From NCBI GenBank assembly GCA_017458145.1, contig JAFTGA010000026.1, forward strand, positions 1 to 36,684: DNA of 36,684 bases, read 5' to 3'. Source of the DNA: Bacteroidales bacterium. Lineage in GTDB: Bacteria; Bacteroidota; Bacteroidia; Bacteroidales; UBA932. Within the stretch, counting starts at the first letter, position 1; every line of letters starts with the position of its first letter. The notes under the pieces were generated by a model. It saw only the letters and a program-made list of their open reading frames with translations, made no database searches and had not been told where the DNA came from. The position numbers and the translations under genes are program-made. Of the stretch, positions 7,909-14,971 are shown piece by piece.

Positions 7909-8760
7909 ATGAAAGAAATAGATATTTCCCAGTGGACCAAAGTAGGAGAGGGCGGAAATGGCTCCACATACGAGAATCCCTTGCAGCCGGATGTCATCCT
8001 GAAAGTGAACAAGCCCAGGATAAATACGCTTCCCGTCGTTGAGCGCGAATACAATGTGTCCAAAGCCGTGGAAAGCGTGGGCCTTCTCACGCCCAGGATG
8101 CTGGAAATCGTGAAAGTGGGGGAGTCTTACGGCACCGTCTCCGAGCGCATCAGGAACAAAAAATCCCTCTCCCGCCTTTGCCACGACGACCCTTCGTGCA
8201 TCGAGGAAATGGCCCGTGTGCTGTGCCGCGAAGGCAAGAAACTCTTTTCCACGCCCTGTCCCGGGGACCGTTTCCCAAGCCGCAGGGAACAGCTTATCGC
8301 TTTCATTGACAAAGTGAAGTTCTTGTCACGCAAAAACAAGGATCTGGTCCGTGCCTTTGCCGCCACCGTCAAGGAGAATGACAACTGCGTCCACGGAGAC
8401 TTCCAGATGGGAAATCTCATCACATCGGAAGGCAAATACTATTGGATCGACCTTGACCGGTTTGCTCATGGAGATCCCATGTTCGATATCGGCCACCTTT
8501 TCCATATATGCCGGATTAACTCTTCCATCAAGCAGGTCCAGGATATCTTTCACATGAATGAAGCGCAGCTCCACCGTTTTTGGGATGCTTTCGCAAAGGA
8601 ATATACCGGGAAGGAGGATCACGCCGGATTTGACGCCCTTGCGGGGAAATATGCCCTTCTGGACATAATTGTGCGTGAGAATTACAGCCGCCTTTCATTC
8701 GCGGAGAATCTGTTTTTCGTCATCATCGCACGCCGCATCATCAAACAGTACTACAAATGA
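7909..8760 (+). CDS. Aminoglycoside phosphotransferase-fold kinase, substrate unknown
   Basis: The 283-residue protein has a protein-kinase-like fold of the APH/choline kinase group. A glycine-rich loop is seen at the N-terminus (GEGGNGSTYE), followed by Lys in ILKVNK. The catalytic loop is HGDFQMGN with His162, Asp164 and Asn169. The metal-binding DLD is at 181-183 (WIDLDRF). The substrate cannot be read from sequence; family members phosphorylate antibiotics, sugars, choline or other small molecules, and a resistance role should not be assumed. The stop codon overlaps the start of the next gene (ATGA), so the two are coupled. There is no signal peptide, so it is cytoplasmic. Confidence 0.75.
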   Translation: MKEIDISQWTKVGEGGNGSTYENPLQPDVILKVNKPRINTLPVVEREYNVSKAVESVGLLTPRMLEIVKVGESYGTVSERIRNKKSLSRLCHDDPSCIEEMARVLCREGKKLFSTPCPGDRFPSRREQLIAFIDKVKFLSRKNKDLVRAFAATVKENDNCVHGDFQMGNLITSEGKYYWIDLDRFAHGDPMFDIGHLFHICRINSSIKQVQDIFHMNEAQLHRFWDAFAKEYTGKEDHAGFDALAGKYALLDIIVRENYSRLSFAENLFFVIIARRIIKQYYK

Positions 8761-9590
8761 TCAGACATAACATGGGTAAACGCATCGCTATTTCGCTTGT
8801 CACGCTTGTCTTCCTGACCCTGGCTTGTCCCGGCTGTCTTGTCTCATGCAGGAGGGCCGCCTCGAAATCACCCACCGTCGAGAAGATTCAGCGGCGGGGG
8901 ACCGTGCTTGTGGGGACCACGGGGGACTACCGCCCGCTCAGCTACAAGGAGCCGGAGACGGAAACGTATTGGGGATTTGACCTGGATGTAGCAGGAGAAA
9001 TTGCCAGGAGAATGAATGTCTCCGTCACGTATGTTCCCACTTCCTGGCCCACGCTGACGGCGGACGTGTCGGATCCTTCCCTGTTCGACTTCGCGATCGG
9101 CGGCATCACGATAACGGATACGCGTCTGGAGACGATGGACATGTCGGAAGGCTACCTGGGCAACGGGAAGACCATCCTCTGCCGAATCGAAGACGCGGGG
9201 AAGTTCACCTGCCAGGAAGACCTCAATCATCCCGAAGTCCGCGTGATGGTGAACCCGGGAGGCCTGAACGAAAAGTTCGCCAGGACCAACCTGCCCGACT
9301 GCACACTCATTATTTTCGACAAGAATGAAGCAATTCCCGGGCAGGTGGCCGAAGGACATGCCGACGTGATGATTACCGAGATCACGGAGGCCCCCTGGTA
9401 TGTCCGGAACGACGACCGCCTGGCCGCTCCGCTCCTGGACAAACCTTTCACGCACGGCGAGATCGCCGTACTCATGCGGAAAGGGCAGGAAGACCTCCTG
9501 AATGTGGTCAATGCCACCATCCGGGAGATGAAAGCTGACGGCTCCCTGAAGGCACTTCATGAAAAATACGGACTTGCGTATGTCTTTTAG
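8757..9590 (+). CDS. Exported cyclohexadienyl/arogenate dehydratase-like protein (PheC family)
   Basis: The 277-residue protein has a hydrophobic N-terminal signal (residues ~8-25, with cysteines in LACPGC and VSC), so it is probably exported and may be lipid-anchored. The mature part is a family-3 solute-binding-protein fold. Several stretches match what I know of periplasmic PheC: TTGDYRPLSYKEPE (residues ~54-67), GGITITDTRLE, NPGGLNEKFAR (166-176) and ADVMITEITEA. PheC converts prephenate or arogenate to phenylpyruvate or phenylalanine in the periplasm. The NPGG-NEKFAR match argues for PheC rather than an amino acid ABC transporter receptor, and no permease gene is adjacent. It starts within the stop of the kinase gene; a second possible start is ATG 8772. 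Confidence 0.7.
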   Translation: MIRHNMGKRIAISLVTLVFLTLACPGCLVSCRRAASKSPTVEKIQRRGTVLVGTTGDYRPLSYKEPETETYWGFDLDVAGEIARRMNVSVTYVPTSWPTLTADVSDPSLFDFAIGGITITDTRLETMDMSEGYLGNGKTILCRIEDAGKFTCQEDLNHPEVRVMVNPGGLNEKFARTNLPDCTLIIFDKNEAIPGQVAEGHADVMITEITEAPWYVRNDDRLAAPLLDKPFTHGEIAVLMRKGQEDLLNVVNATIREMKADGSLKALHEKYGLAYVF

Positions 9591-9660
9591 ATTTATTAAC
9601 TTTAAGGAAGTTGAAATTAAGTTTACAACCCGAGTATTGTTTTCAAAATATTGATAATCA

Positions 9661-10329
9661 ATGAAGAGATGGAGCATCGTCCTGGCGGCGGCCCTTGCCG
9701 TCGCCGGTTGCAAGTCGAACGAATCAACTACAAGCATTATGAACAATCAACCCTTGAAAGAAGTGGCGGGCCGCACGAATTTCGGCGCCAGCCACGCCCT
9801 GATGACAACGCCCCAGCCCTGCGTGATGATCGCCACCTGGGACAAGGACCACACGCCGGACGTGATGATGGCCGCCTGGGCCGGTCAGTATGACCACAAC
9901 CAGATCGTCGTCTCGCTCTCCAAGCACAAGACTACGGCCAATCTCGAGCTGACCGGCGCGTTCACGGTCTCCTTCGCCGACGTCCGCACCGTGGCGGAAT
10001 CCGACTATTTCGGCCTGGTGAGCGGTGACAAGGTGCCGGACAAGGTGGCCCGGGCCGGCTTCACGGTGACGCCCAGCCCCAACGTGGACGCCCCCATCAT
10101 CAACGAGTATCCGCTGACCCTCGAGTGCAAGGTGGTCAGCTGGGCGGACGGCATCCTCGTCGGCGAGGTGGTGAACCAGAGCGCCGACGCGAGCATCCTG
10201 ACGGACGGCAAGGTCGATCTCGCCAAGCTCCAGCCCATCGTCTTCGACGCTTCCGGCGTATGCTACCGGGCCCTCGGCGAAGTGGTCGGCGGCGCCTGGA
10301 ATGCCGGCAAGAAGTTTACGGCAGAATAG
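9661..10329 (+). CDS. Flavin reductase-like domain protein with lipoprotein signal
   Basis: The 222-residue protein begins MKRWSIVLAAALAVAGC, a lipoprotein signal with its lipobox Cys at 17. Residues ~40-220 look like the FMN-binding flavin reductase/flavoredoxin domain: PCVMIATWDKDHTPDVMMAA, VVSLSKHKTTAN, GAFTVSFAD, DYFGLVSGDKVPDK, PLTLECKV and LTDGKVDLAKLQPI. Family members bind FMN and use NAD(P)H. Most lack a signal peptide. If translation instead began at ATG 9739 (MNNQPLKEV), the protein would be an ordinary cytosolic member. The upstream 26 codons read as a clean signal peptide, so I favour 9661. Neither start has a clear Shine-Dalgarno site. Confidence 0.75.
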   Translation: MKRWSIVLAAALAVAGCKSNESTTSIMNNQPLKEVAGRTNFGASHALMTTPQPCVMIATWDKDHTPDVMMAAWAGQYDHNQIVVSLSKHKTTANLELTGAFTVSFADVRTVAESDYFGLVSGDKVPDKVARAGFTVTPSPNVDAPIINEYPLTLECKVVSWADGILVGEVVNQSADASILTDGKVDLAKLQPIVFDASGVCYRALGEVVGGAWNAGKKFTAE

Positions 10330-10351
10330 ATCCTCCCCGAATGATGCAGGA

Positions 10352-11557
10352 ATGACTCGTCCGCCGATGGAACAGGCCCCGGAAAAGAAGAGATACATCC
10401 TCCTGGACGCGCTGAGAGGCTTTGCTCTCCTGGGCATCGTCCTGGCCAATTACCCGGAGTTCTCGCTGTGGTCGTTCTCGGACCCGGCAGGCTGGTCCGG
10501 GGCTGACCGGGTGACCCGGGCCATCCAGACCTTCCTCATCGACGGGAAGTTCTATACCCTCTTCTCGCTCCTGTTCGGAATGGGCTTCAGCATCCAGCTG
10601 TCCCACGCAAACGGACGGCTCGGGACCTTCCTGCGGAGAATGGCGGTGCTCTTCGTGATCGGCCTGCTGCACCTGTGCCTGCTCTGGAGCGGGGACATCC
10701 TGATGCTCTATGCCCTCTGCGGGCTGCTGCTGCCGCTGTTCCGAAATCTGCCCACACGGGGCGTGCTCGCCGCGGCCGGAGGCCTGCTGCTGCTTCCGGT
10801 CCTGCTGGACGCCCTTTTCGGCACCCGCCCGGCCGACCCGCTGGAAGCGGAGCAGTGGCGCATCTGCGCCCGTTACGGCATCACGGAGGCCAATTTCGGG
10901 ACCTGGCTGTCGGACGCCCACAGTTACCGCGAAGTCCTGCGCTTCCTCCATCAGGGCGCAGTGGAGCGGATGTGGGAATTCGTCATCGGGCATCGCTTTT
11001 TCAAGGTGACGGGCCTGTTCCTCATCGGCTTCGCCGCGGGCCGGGAACGCATCTATGCCGACATCCCGGCATTACGGGGCCTGCTGAAGAAGGTGCTGGG
11101 GTGGGGGCTCGCCCTCGGAGTGCCGCTGAGCGTGCTCTATACCTGGAGCTCGATGGCCGGACATCCCTGGGGGCGGGTGGTCCACGACCTGACCTACCTG
11201 AGCGTCTACCTGATGGGATTTGCCTATGCGGCAGGATTCTGCCTGCTGTTTGACCGGCATTCCGAAGGGAAGGGCTGGTGGCTGCTTTCCTATCCCGGGC
11301 GGATGGCCTGCACGAACTACCTCGGCCAGTCGGTGATCGGCATCTTCCTGTTCTACGGGGTCGGCCTGGGGCTCGGCAATCAGGTGGGCCTGCCGGGCAC
11401 CGAACTGATCGCCCTGGGCGTGTACGGCTTCCAGCTTGCTTTCAGCGCCCTCTGGTTGAAGCATTTTCGGTACGGCCCGGTGGAATGGGGCTGGCGAATG
11501 CTGACTTATGGAAAAATACTCAGGGTCCGACTGACCGAAATGAATGGACGCGGGTAG
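10352..11557 (+). CDS. DUF418 family multi-pass membrane protein
   Basis: The start is placed at ATG 10352 (MTRPPMEQAP), just after the upstream stop, giving 401 residues; an open frame extends further upstream, but those codons overlap the previous gene. The N-terminus has LDALRGFALLGIVLAN, typical of the DUF418/YeiB group. Several hydrophobic helices follow. The C-terminal DUF418 signature is clear: GRMACTNYLGQSVIG, FYGVGLGLG and FRYGPVEWGWRMLTYG. The protein sits in the inner membrane. Its function in bacteria is not established; a transport role is often suggested. It faces asd tail to tail. Confidence 0.85.
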   Translation: MTRPPMEQAPEKKRYILLDALRGFALLGIVLANYPEFSLWSFSDPAGWSGADRVTRAIQTFLIDGKFYTLFSLLFGMGFSIQLSHANGRLGTFLRRMAVLFVIGLLHLCLLWSGDILMLYALCGLLLPLFRNLPTRGVLAAAGGLLLLPVLLDALFGTRPADPLEAEQWRICARYGITEANFGTWLSDAHSYREVLRFLHQGAVERMWEFVIGHRFFKVTGLFLIGFAAGRERIYADIPALRGLLKKVLGWGLALGVPLSVLYTWSSMAGHPWGRVVHDLTYLSVYLMGFAYAAGFCLLFDRHSEGKGWWLLSYPGRMACTNYLGQSVIGIFLFYGVGLGLGNQVGLPGTELIALGVYGFQLAFSALWLKHFRYGPVEWGWRMLTYGKILRVRLTEMNGRG

Positions 11558-11661
11558 GCGAGGACTACAACGTCCAGGCCTTCGTGTCGGAGCGCTATCC
11601 GGGGACGCATCTGTGAGCAGTTGGACGGACTGCGCTGAAATGTCTCAGGAGCAGCAGGATG

Positions 11662-11688
11662 CCTGGTCAGCTTTTCTGGCTGACCAGG
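11662..11688. terminator. Hairpin at the 3' end of asd, possible bidirectional terminator
   Basis: CCTGGTCAGC (11662-11671) and GCTGACCAGG (11679-11688) form a perfect 10-bp stem with a 7-base loop. It overlaps the asd stop codon and lies between convergent genes. There is no clear U-tract on either side, so the terminator role is tentative. Confidence 0.4.
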
Positions 11689-12671
11689 TATTCTGCAATC
11701 TGGACCGCGTTGAGTGCAGCGCCCTTCTTGATCTGGTCTCCGGAGAGCCAGAGGGTGATGCCGTTGTCGTTCGCGAGGTCCTTGCGCACACGGCCCACAT
11801 AGACGTCGTCCTTGCCTCCGGTGAAGAGCGGCATCGGGTAGGTCTGCGTGGCGGGGTCGTCCTGCAGGGTGACGCCCGGCGCGGCGGCCAGCGCGGCCTG
11901 CACCTGCTCCACGCTGAGCGGCTGCTCAGTCTCGATCCACACGGCCTCGGAGTGGGAGCGCAGCGAGGAGATGCGCACGCACATCGCGCTGCAGCGCACG
12001 TCGGAGTGGAGAATCTTGCGCGTCTCGTTGAACATCTTCATTTCCTCCTTGGTATAGCCGTTGTCCTGGAAGACGTCGATCTGCGGGATGACGTTGTAGG
12101 CCAGCTGGTAGGCGAACTTGTTGACCGTGACGGGCTTGCCCTCGACGATCTCCTGGTATTGCTGCTGCAGTTCGGCCATCGCCTGGGCGCCCGCGCCGGA
12201 GGCGGACTGGTAGCTCGCCACGTGGATGCGGGTGATGTGGGAGAGGGCCTCGATGGGCTTGAGCACCACGACCATCATGATGGTGGTGCAGTTGGGGTTG
12301 GCGATGATGCCGCGCGGGCGCACGAGGGCGTCGGCGGCATTGCACTCCGGTACCACGAGGGGCACGTCGGCGTCCATCCGGAAGGCGCTGGAGTTGTCGA
12401 TCATCACGGTGCCGTGCTTGGTGATGGTCCCGGCAAATTCCTTGGAAGTGCCGGCTCCGGCGGAGACAAAGGCGTAGTCCACGCCCTTGAAGTCGTCGTT
12501 GTGCTGGAGCAGCTTGACTTCATATTCCTTCCCGCGGAAGGTGTATTTGCTCCCGGCGCTGCGGCTGGAGCCGAAAAGCACCAGTTCATCCAGGGGGAAA
12601 TTCCGTTCGTCGAGGACCCGCAGGAACTCCTGTCCCACGGCTCCGCTGACACCTACGATTGCTACTTTCAT
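11667..12671 (-). CDS. asd: Aspartate-semialdehyde dehydrogenase
   Basis: This 334-residue enzyme reduces aspartyl phosphate to aspartate semialdehyde with NADPH, the branch compound for lysine, threonine and methionine. The start [14 protein letters not shown] carries the NADP-binding glycine motif, and the codons upstream of it in the open frame are not family-like. The catalytic Cys128 is in [15 protein letters not shown] follows, and the catalytic His240 is in LRSHSEAV. The length is normal. It is the last gene of the minus-strand set thrA, thrB, thrC, asd, separated from thrC by 61 bases that hold a palindromic element. Its stop overlaps a hairpin. Confidence 0.95.
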   Translation of the reverse strand: MKVAIVGVSGAVGQEFLRVLDERNFPLDELVLFGSSRSAGSKYTFRGKEYEVKLLQHNDDFKGVDYAFVSAGAGTSKEFAGTITKHGTVMIDNSSAFRMDADVPLVVPECNAADALVRPRGIIANPNCTTIMMVVVLKPIEALSHITRIHVASYQSASGAGAQAMAELQQQYQEIVEGKPVTVNKFAYQLAYNVIPQIDVFQDNGYTKEEMKMFNETRKILHSDVRCSAMCVRISSLRSHSEAVWIETEQPLSVEQVQAALAAAPGVTLQDDPATQTYPMPLFTGGKDDVYVGRVRKDLANDNGITLWLSGDQIKKGAALNAVQIAEYLVSQKS

Positions 12672-12689
12672 ATTCTGCTTTTTATTGAG

Positions 12690-12710
12690 ATTCCGGGGCA
12701 AGCCCGGAAT
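12690..12710. repeat. REP-like palindrome between thrC and asd
   Basis: ATTCCGGG (12690-12697) and CCCGGAAT (12703-12710) are a perfect 8-bp inverted repeat with loop GCAAG, followed by gacgg. This resembles the dispersed intergenic palindromes found in many genomes, whose spurious translation reads GQARNDG. There is only one copy in this window. Confidence 0.5.
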
Positions 12711-12732
12711 GACGGTTAAACTTGTGATATTG

Positions 12733-14037
12733 CTATAGTTGCGACAGATAATTCCGGAAGGAAGCGTAGTCGCGCCCCATCGGGACGCTTTGCTTGCTAC
12801 CCTGCAGGAAGGCGGCGAGCCGGGCGGGGATCTCGATGCCGACGCCGGCGGCGCTCTCGACCGTCTCCTGGAACTTGGCCGGGTGGGCCGTCTCGCAGAT
12901 CACGGCGGACTCGCTGGGGGCGAGGTGGTGGTACACGGCCCGGAAGGCACAGGCGCCGTGCGGGTCGAGCAGGTAGCCATAGCGGCGCAGGCAGTCCGAG
13001 ATGGTGGCGCGGATCTGCAGGTCGCTCACCGTGGCGCCGGAGATGTCGGCGCACAGGGCGGCATGGTCGCCGCCGTAGAGGTCCAGGATGCGGGCGAAGT
13101 TGCTCGGGGCGCCCACGTCCATCGCATTGGCGAGGGTGGGTATGCTCGCGCGGGGCTTGTACTGCCCGGTCTGCAGGTATTCATAGAAGACGTCGTTGGC
13201 GTTGTTGGCCGCGACGAAGCGCTTCACCGGCAGGCCCATCCGTTTCGCGATGAGGGCGGCGCACAGGTTGCCGAAATTGCCGCTGGGCACGCACACGACC
13301 AGCTGCTCCGCGAGCCCGAGCCGCTTCATCTGCGCATAGGCGTGGAAGTAATAGAACGACTGCGGCAGCAGGCGCGCGACGTTGATGCTGTTGGCGGAGG
13401 TGAGGCGCAGGCGCCCGGTCAGCTCCGCATCCATGAAGGCGTTCTTGACGAGGGCCTGGCAGTCGTCGAAGGTGCCGTCCACTTCAAGGGCGGTGATGTT
13501 CTGCCCGAGGGTGGTGACCTGCGCCTCCTGCGTGGGGCTGACCTTGCCGGAAGGGTAGAGGACGTGCACGCGGACGCCCTCCACGCCCAGGAAGCCGTTC
13601 GCCACGGCGCTGCCCGTGTCGCCGGAGGTGGCCACGAGCACGTGGATGGTGCGGCGGTCGGCGGAATTGCGGGTGAAATGGCCCAGCAGGCGCGCCATGA
13701 AGCGGGCGCCGACGTCTTTGAAGGCGAGGGTGGGGCCGTGGAAGAGTTCCAGCGCGCCGATGCTGCGCGTCACGCTGACCACGGGGCAGTCGAACGCGAG
13801 CGTCTCCTCCACGATGCGGTGCAGCTCCGGGGCGGGGATGTCCCCGCCGAAGAGGGCGTCCGCCACGGTGCAGGCGATCTCGGGGAACGTGAGCGTCTGG
13901 ATGTCGGCGAAGAAAGACTCCGGCAGCGCGGGGATGCGCTCCGGCATATAGAGCCCCCGGTCCTCGGCCAGTCCGCGGACCACGGCTTTTTCAAGACTGG
14001 CGCGGGGCGCCTGCCCGTTGGTGCTGTAGTATTCCAT
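12733..14037 (-). CDS. thrC: Threonine synthase
   Basis: The 434-residue PLP enzyme converts O-phosphohomoserine to threonine, the last step of the branch. It begins MEYYSTNG, as is typical of the family. The PLP-binding Lys107 is in [13 protein letters not shown], and the phosphate-binding loop region has ATSGDTGSA. The PLP-contacting segment VPSGNFGNL and HPAKFQE near the C-terminus are also present. The length is close to that of E. coli ThrC (428). It lies 3 bases downstream of thrB on the minus strand, so it is part of the same transcript. Confidence 0.95.
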   Translation of the reverse strand: MEYYSTNGQAPRASLEKAVVRGLAEDRGLYMPERIPALPESFFADIQTLTFPEIACTVADALFGGDIPAPELHRIVEETLAFDCPVVSVTRSIGALELFHGPTLAFKDVGARFMARLLGHFTRNSADRRTIHVLVATSGDTGSAVANGFLGVEGVRVHVLYPSGKVSPTQEAQVTTLGQNITALEVDGTFDDCQALVKNAFMDAELTGRLRLTSANSINVARLLPQSFYYFHAYAQMKRLGLAEQLVVCVPSGNFGNLCAALIAKRMGLPVKRFVAANNANDVFYEYLQTGQYKPRASIPTLANAMDVGAPSNFARILDLYGGDHAALCADISGATVSDLQIRATISDCLRRYGYLLDPHGACAFRAVYHHLAPSESAVICETAHPAKFQETVESAAGVGIEIPARLAAFLQGSKQSVPMGRDYASFRNYLSQL

Positions 14038-14040
14038 GCG

Positions 14041-14967
14041 CTATGCGATAAGGCGGGCGCCCTTGTTGGACACCTTGACCACGTAGGTTTCGAATTGGAT
14101 GCCGTGCTGGCGGAAATGCCGTTCCATGACCGTGGCGGCCTTTTGGGCCAGGTCGGCGCGGCTGGCCAGGGCGAAGACCGACGGGCCGGAGCCGCTGATG
14201 TTCATCGCCAGCGCACCGGCGATATGGAGTTTCTCCCGCAGGTCGTCGAAGCCCGGGATGAACTGCTTGCGGTAGGGCTCCGCCACGGCGTCGCGCATCG
14301 CACGGCCCACCAGCTCGATGTTGCCGGTGCACAGGCCCGCGACGAGCCCGCCCACGTTGCCCCACTGGGTGATGGCGGTGTGCATCGGGATCTCCTTGGG
14401 GAGGATGCTGCGCGCCTCCTTGGTGGAGACCATCAGGTGCGGGTGGATGACGGGGCAGTAGAGGTTGCCCGGGACGGGGAGCTTGATGATGTCCAGCGGG
14501 TCGTAGCCGCGGATGAGCGTGATGCCGCCCATCACGGCGGGGGCCGCGTTGTCGGCGTGGTAGCCGCCGCTGGCCAGGTTCTCGCCTTCCATCGCGCAGA
14601 CGACTACGTCCTCCTCGCCGAGCGGGGCGCCGAAGAGTTCGTTGATGCCGAAGGCGGCCGCGGCGCTGGAAGCGGCGCTGGAGCCGATGCCCGAGCCGGG
14701 GTAGATCTTCTTCAGGACGCGCACTTCCACGCGTCCGTCGTGGCCGGTCATCGCGAAGAACTTGCGCAGGACCGGCGTGATGACGTTGTCCTCGATGTCC
14801 TCGGGCAGCGGGACCTCGGTCTCGTTGACGATGGTGATGCCGGAGCCCTGCTCGTCGAGAGTCATCTCCAGCACGTCCCCGACCTCGTCCAGGGCCATGC
14901 CCATGATGTCGAAGCCGCAGCCCAGGTTGGCGATGGACGCCGGAGCGAATACTTTGATCTTCTTCAT
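14041..14967 (-). CDS. thrB: Homoserine kinase
   Basis: The 308-residue GHMP-family kinase phosphorylates homoserine with ATP. The N-terminal APASIANLGCGFD and the ATP-binding loop YPGSGIGSSAASSA (89-102) are diagnostic, and the third GHMP motif is seen as NISGSGPSVFAL near the C-terminus. The length matches E. coli ThrB (310). It lies 4 bases downstream of thrA and 3 bases upstream of thrC, in the order thrABC. Confidence 0.95.
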   Translation of the reverse strand: MKKIKVFAPASIANLGCGFDIMGMALDEVGDVLEMTLDEQGSGITIVNETEVPLPEDIEDNVITPVLRKFFAMTGHDGRVEVRVLKKIYPGSGIGSSAASSAAAAFGINELFGAPLGEEDVVVCAMEGENLASGGYHADNAAPAVMGGITLIRGYDPLDIIKLPVPGNLYCPVIHPHLMVSTKEARSILPKEIPMHTAITQWGNVGGLVAGLCTGNIELVGRAMRDAVAEPYRKQFIPGFDDLREKLHIAGALAMNISGSGPSVFALASRADLAQKAATVMERHFRQHGIQFETYVVKVSNKGARLIA

Positions 14968-14971
14968 GGCG

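Noticed and set aside
7909-8760. Aminoglycoside resistance gene
   Set aside because: Only the general kinase fold is supported. There is no mobile element or resistance context, and the substrate cannot be inferred.
8757-9590. Amino acid ABC transporter receptor
   Set aside because: This is the default call for the fold, but no permease or ATPase gene is adjacent and the NPGG-NEKFAR motif favours the PheC group. It is kept as an alternative.
11558-11640. Possible gene remnant reading EDYNVQAFVSERYPGTHL before a TGA
   Set aside because: It looks somewhat protein-like and could be the tail of a lost gene, but there is no start or recognised family and it is only about 25 codons.
11544-12719. 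Plus-strand open frame across asd ending in GQARNDG
   Set aside because: The ending is the well-known spurious translation of a REP-like palindrome, and the rest is the shadow of asd.
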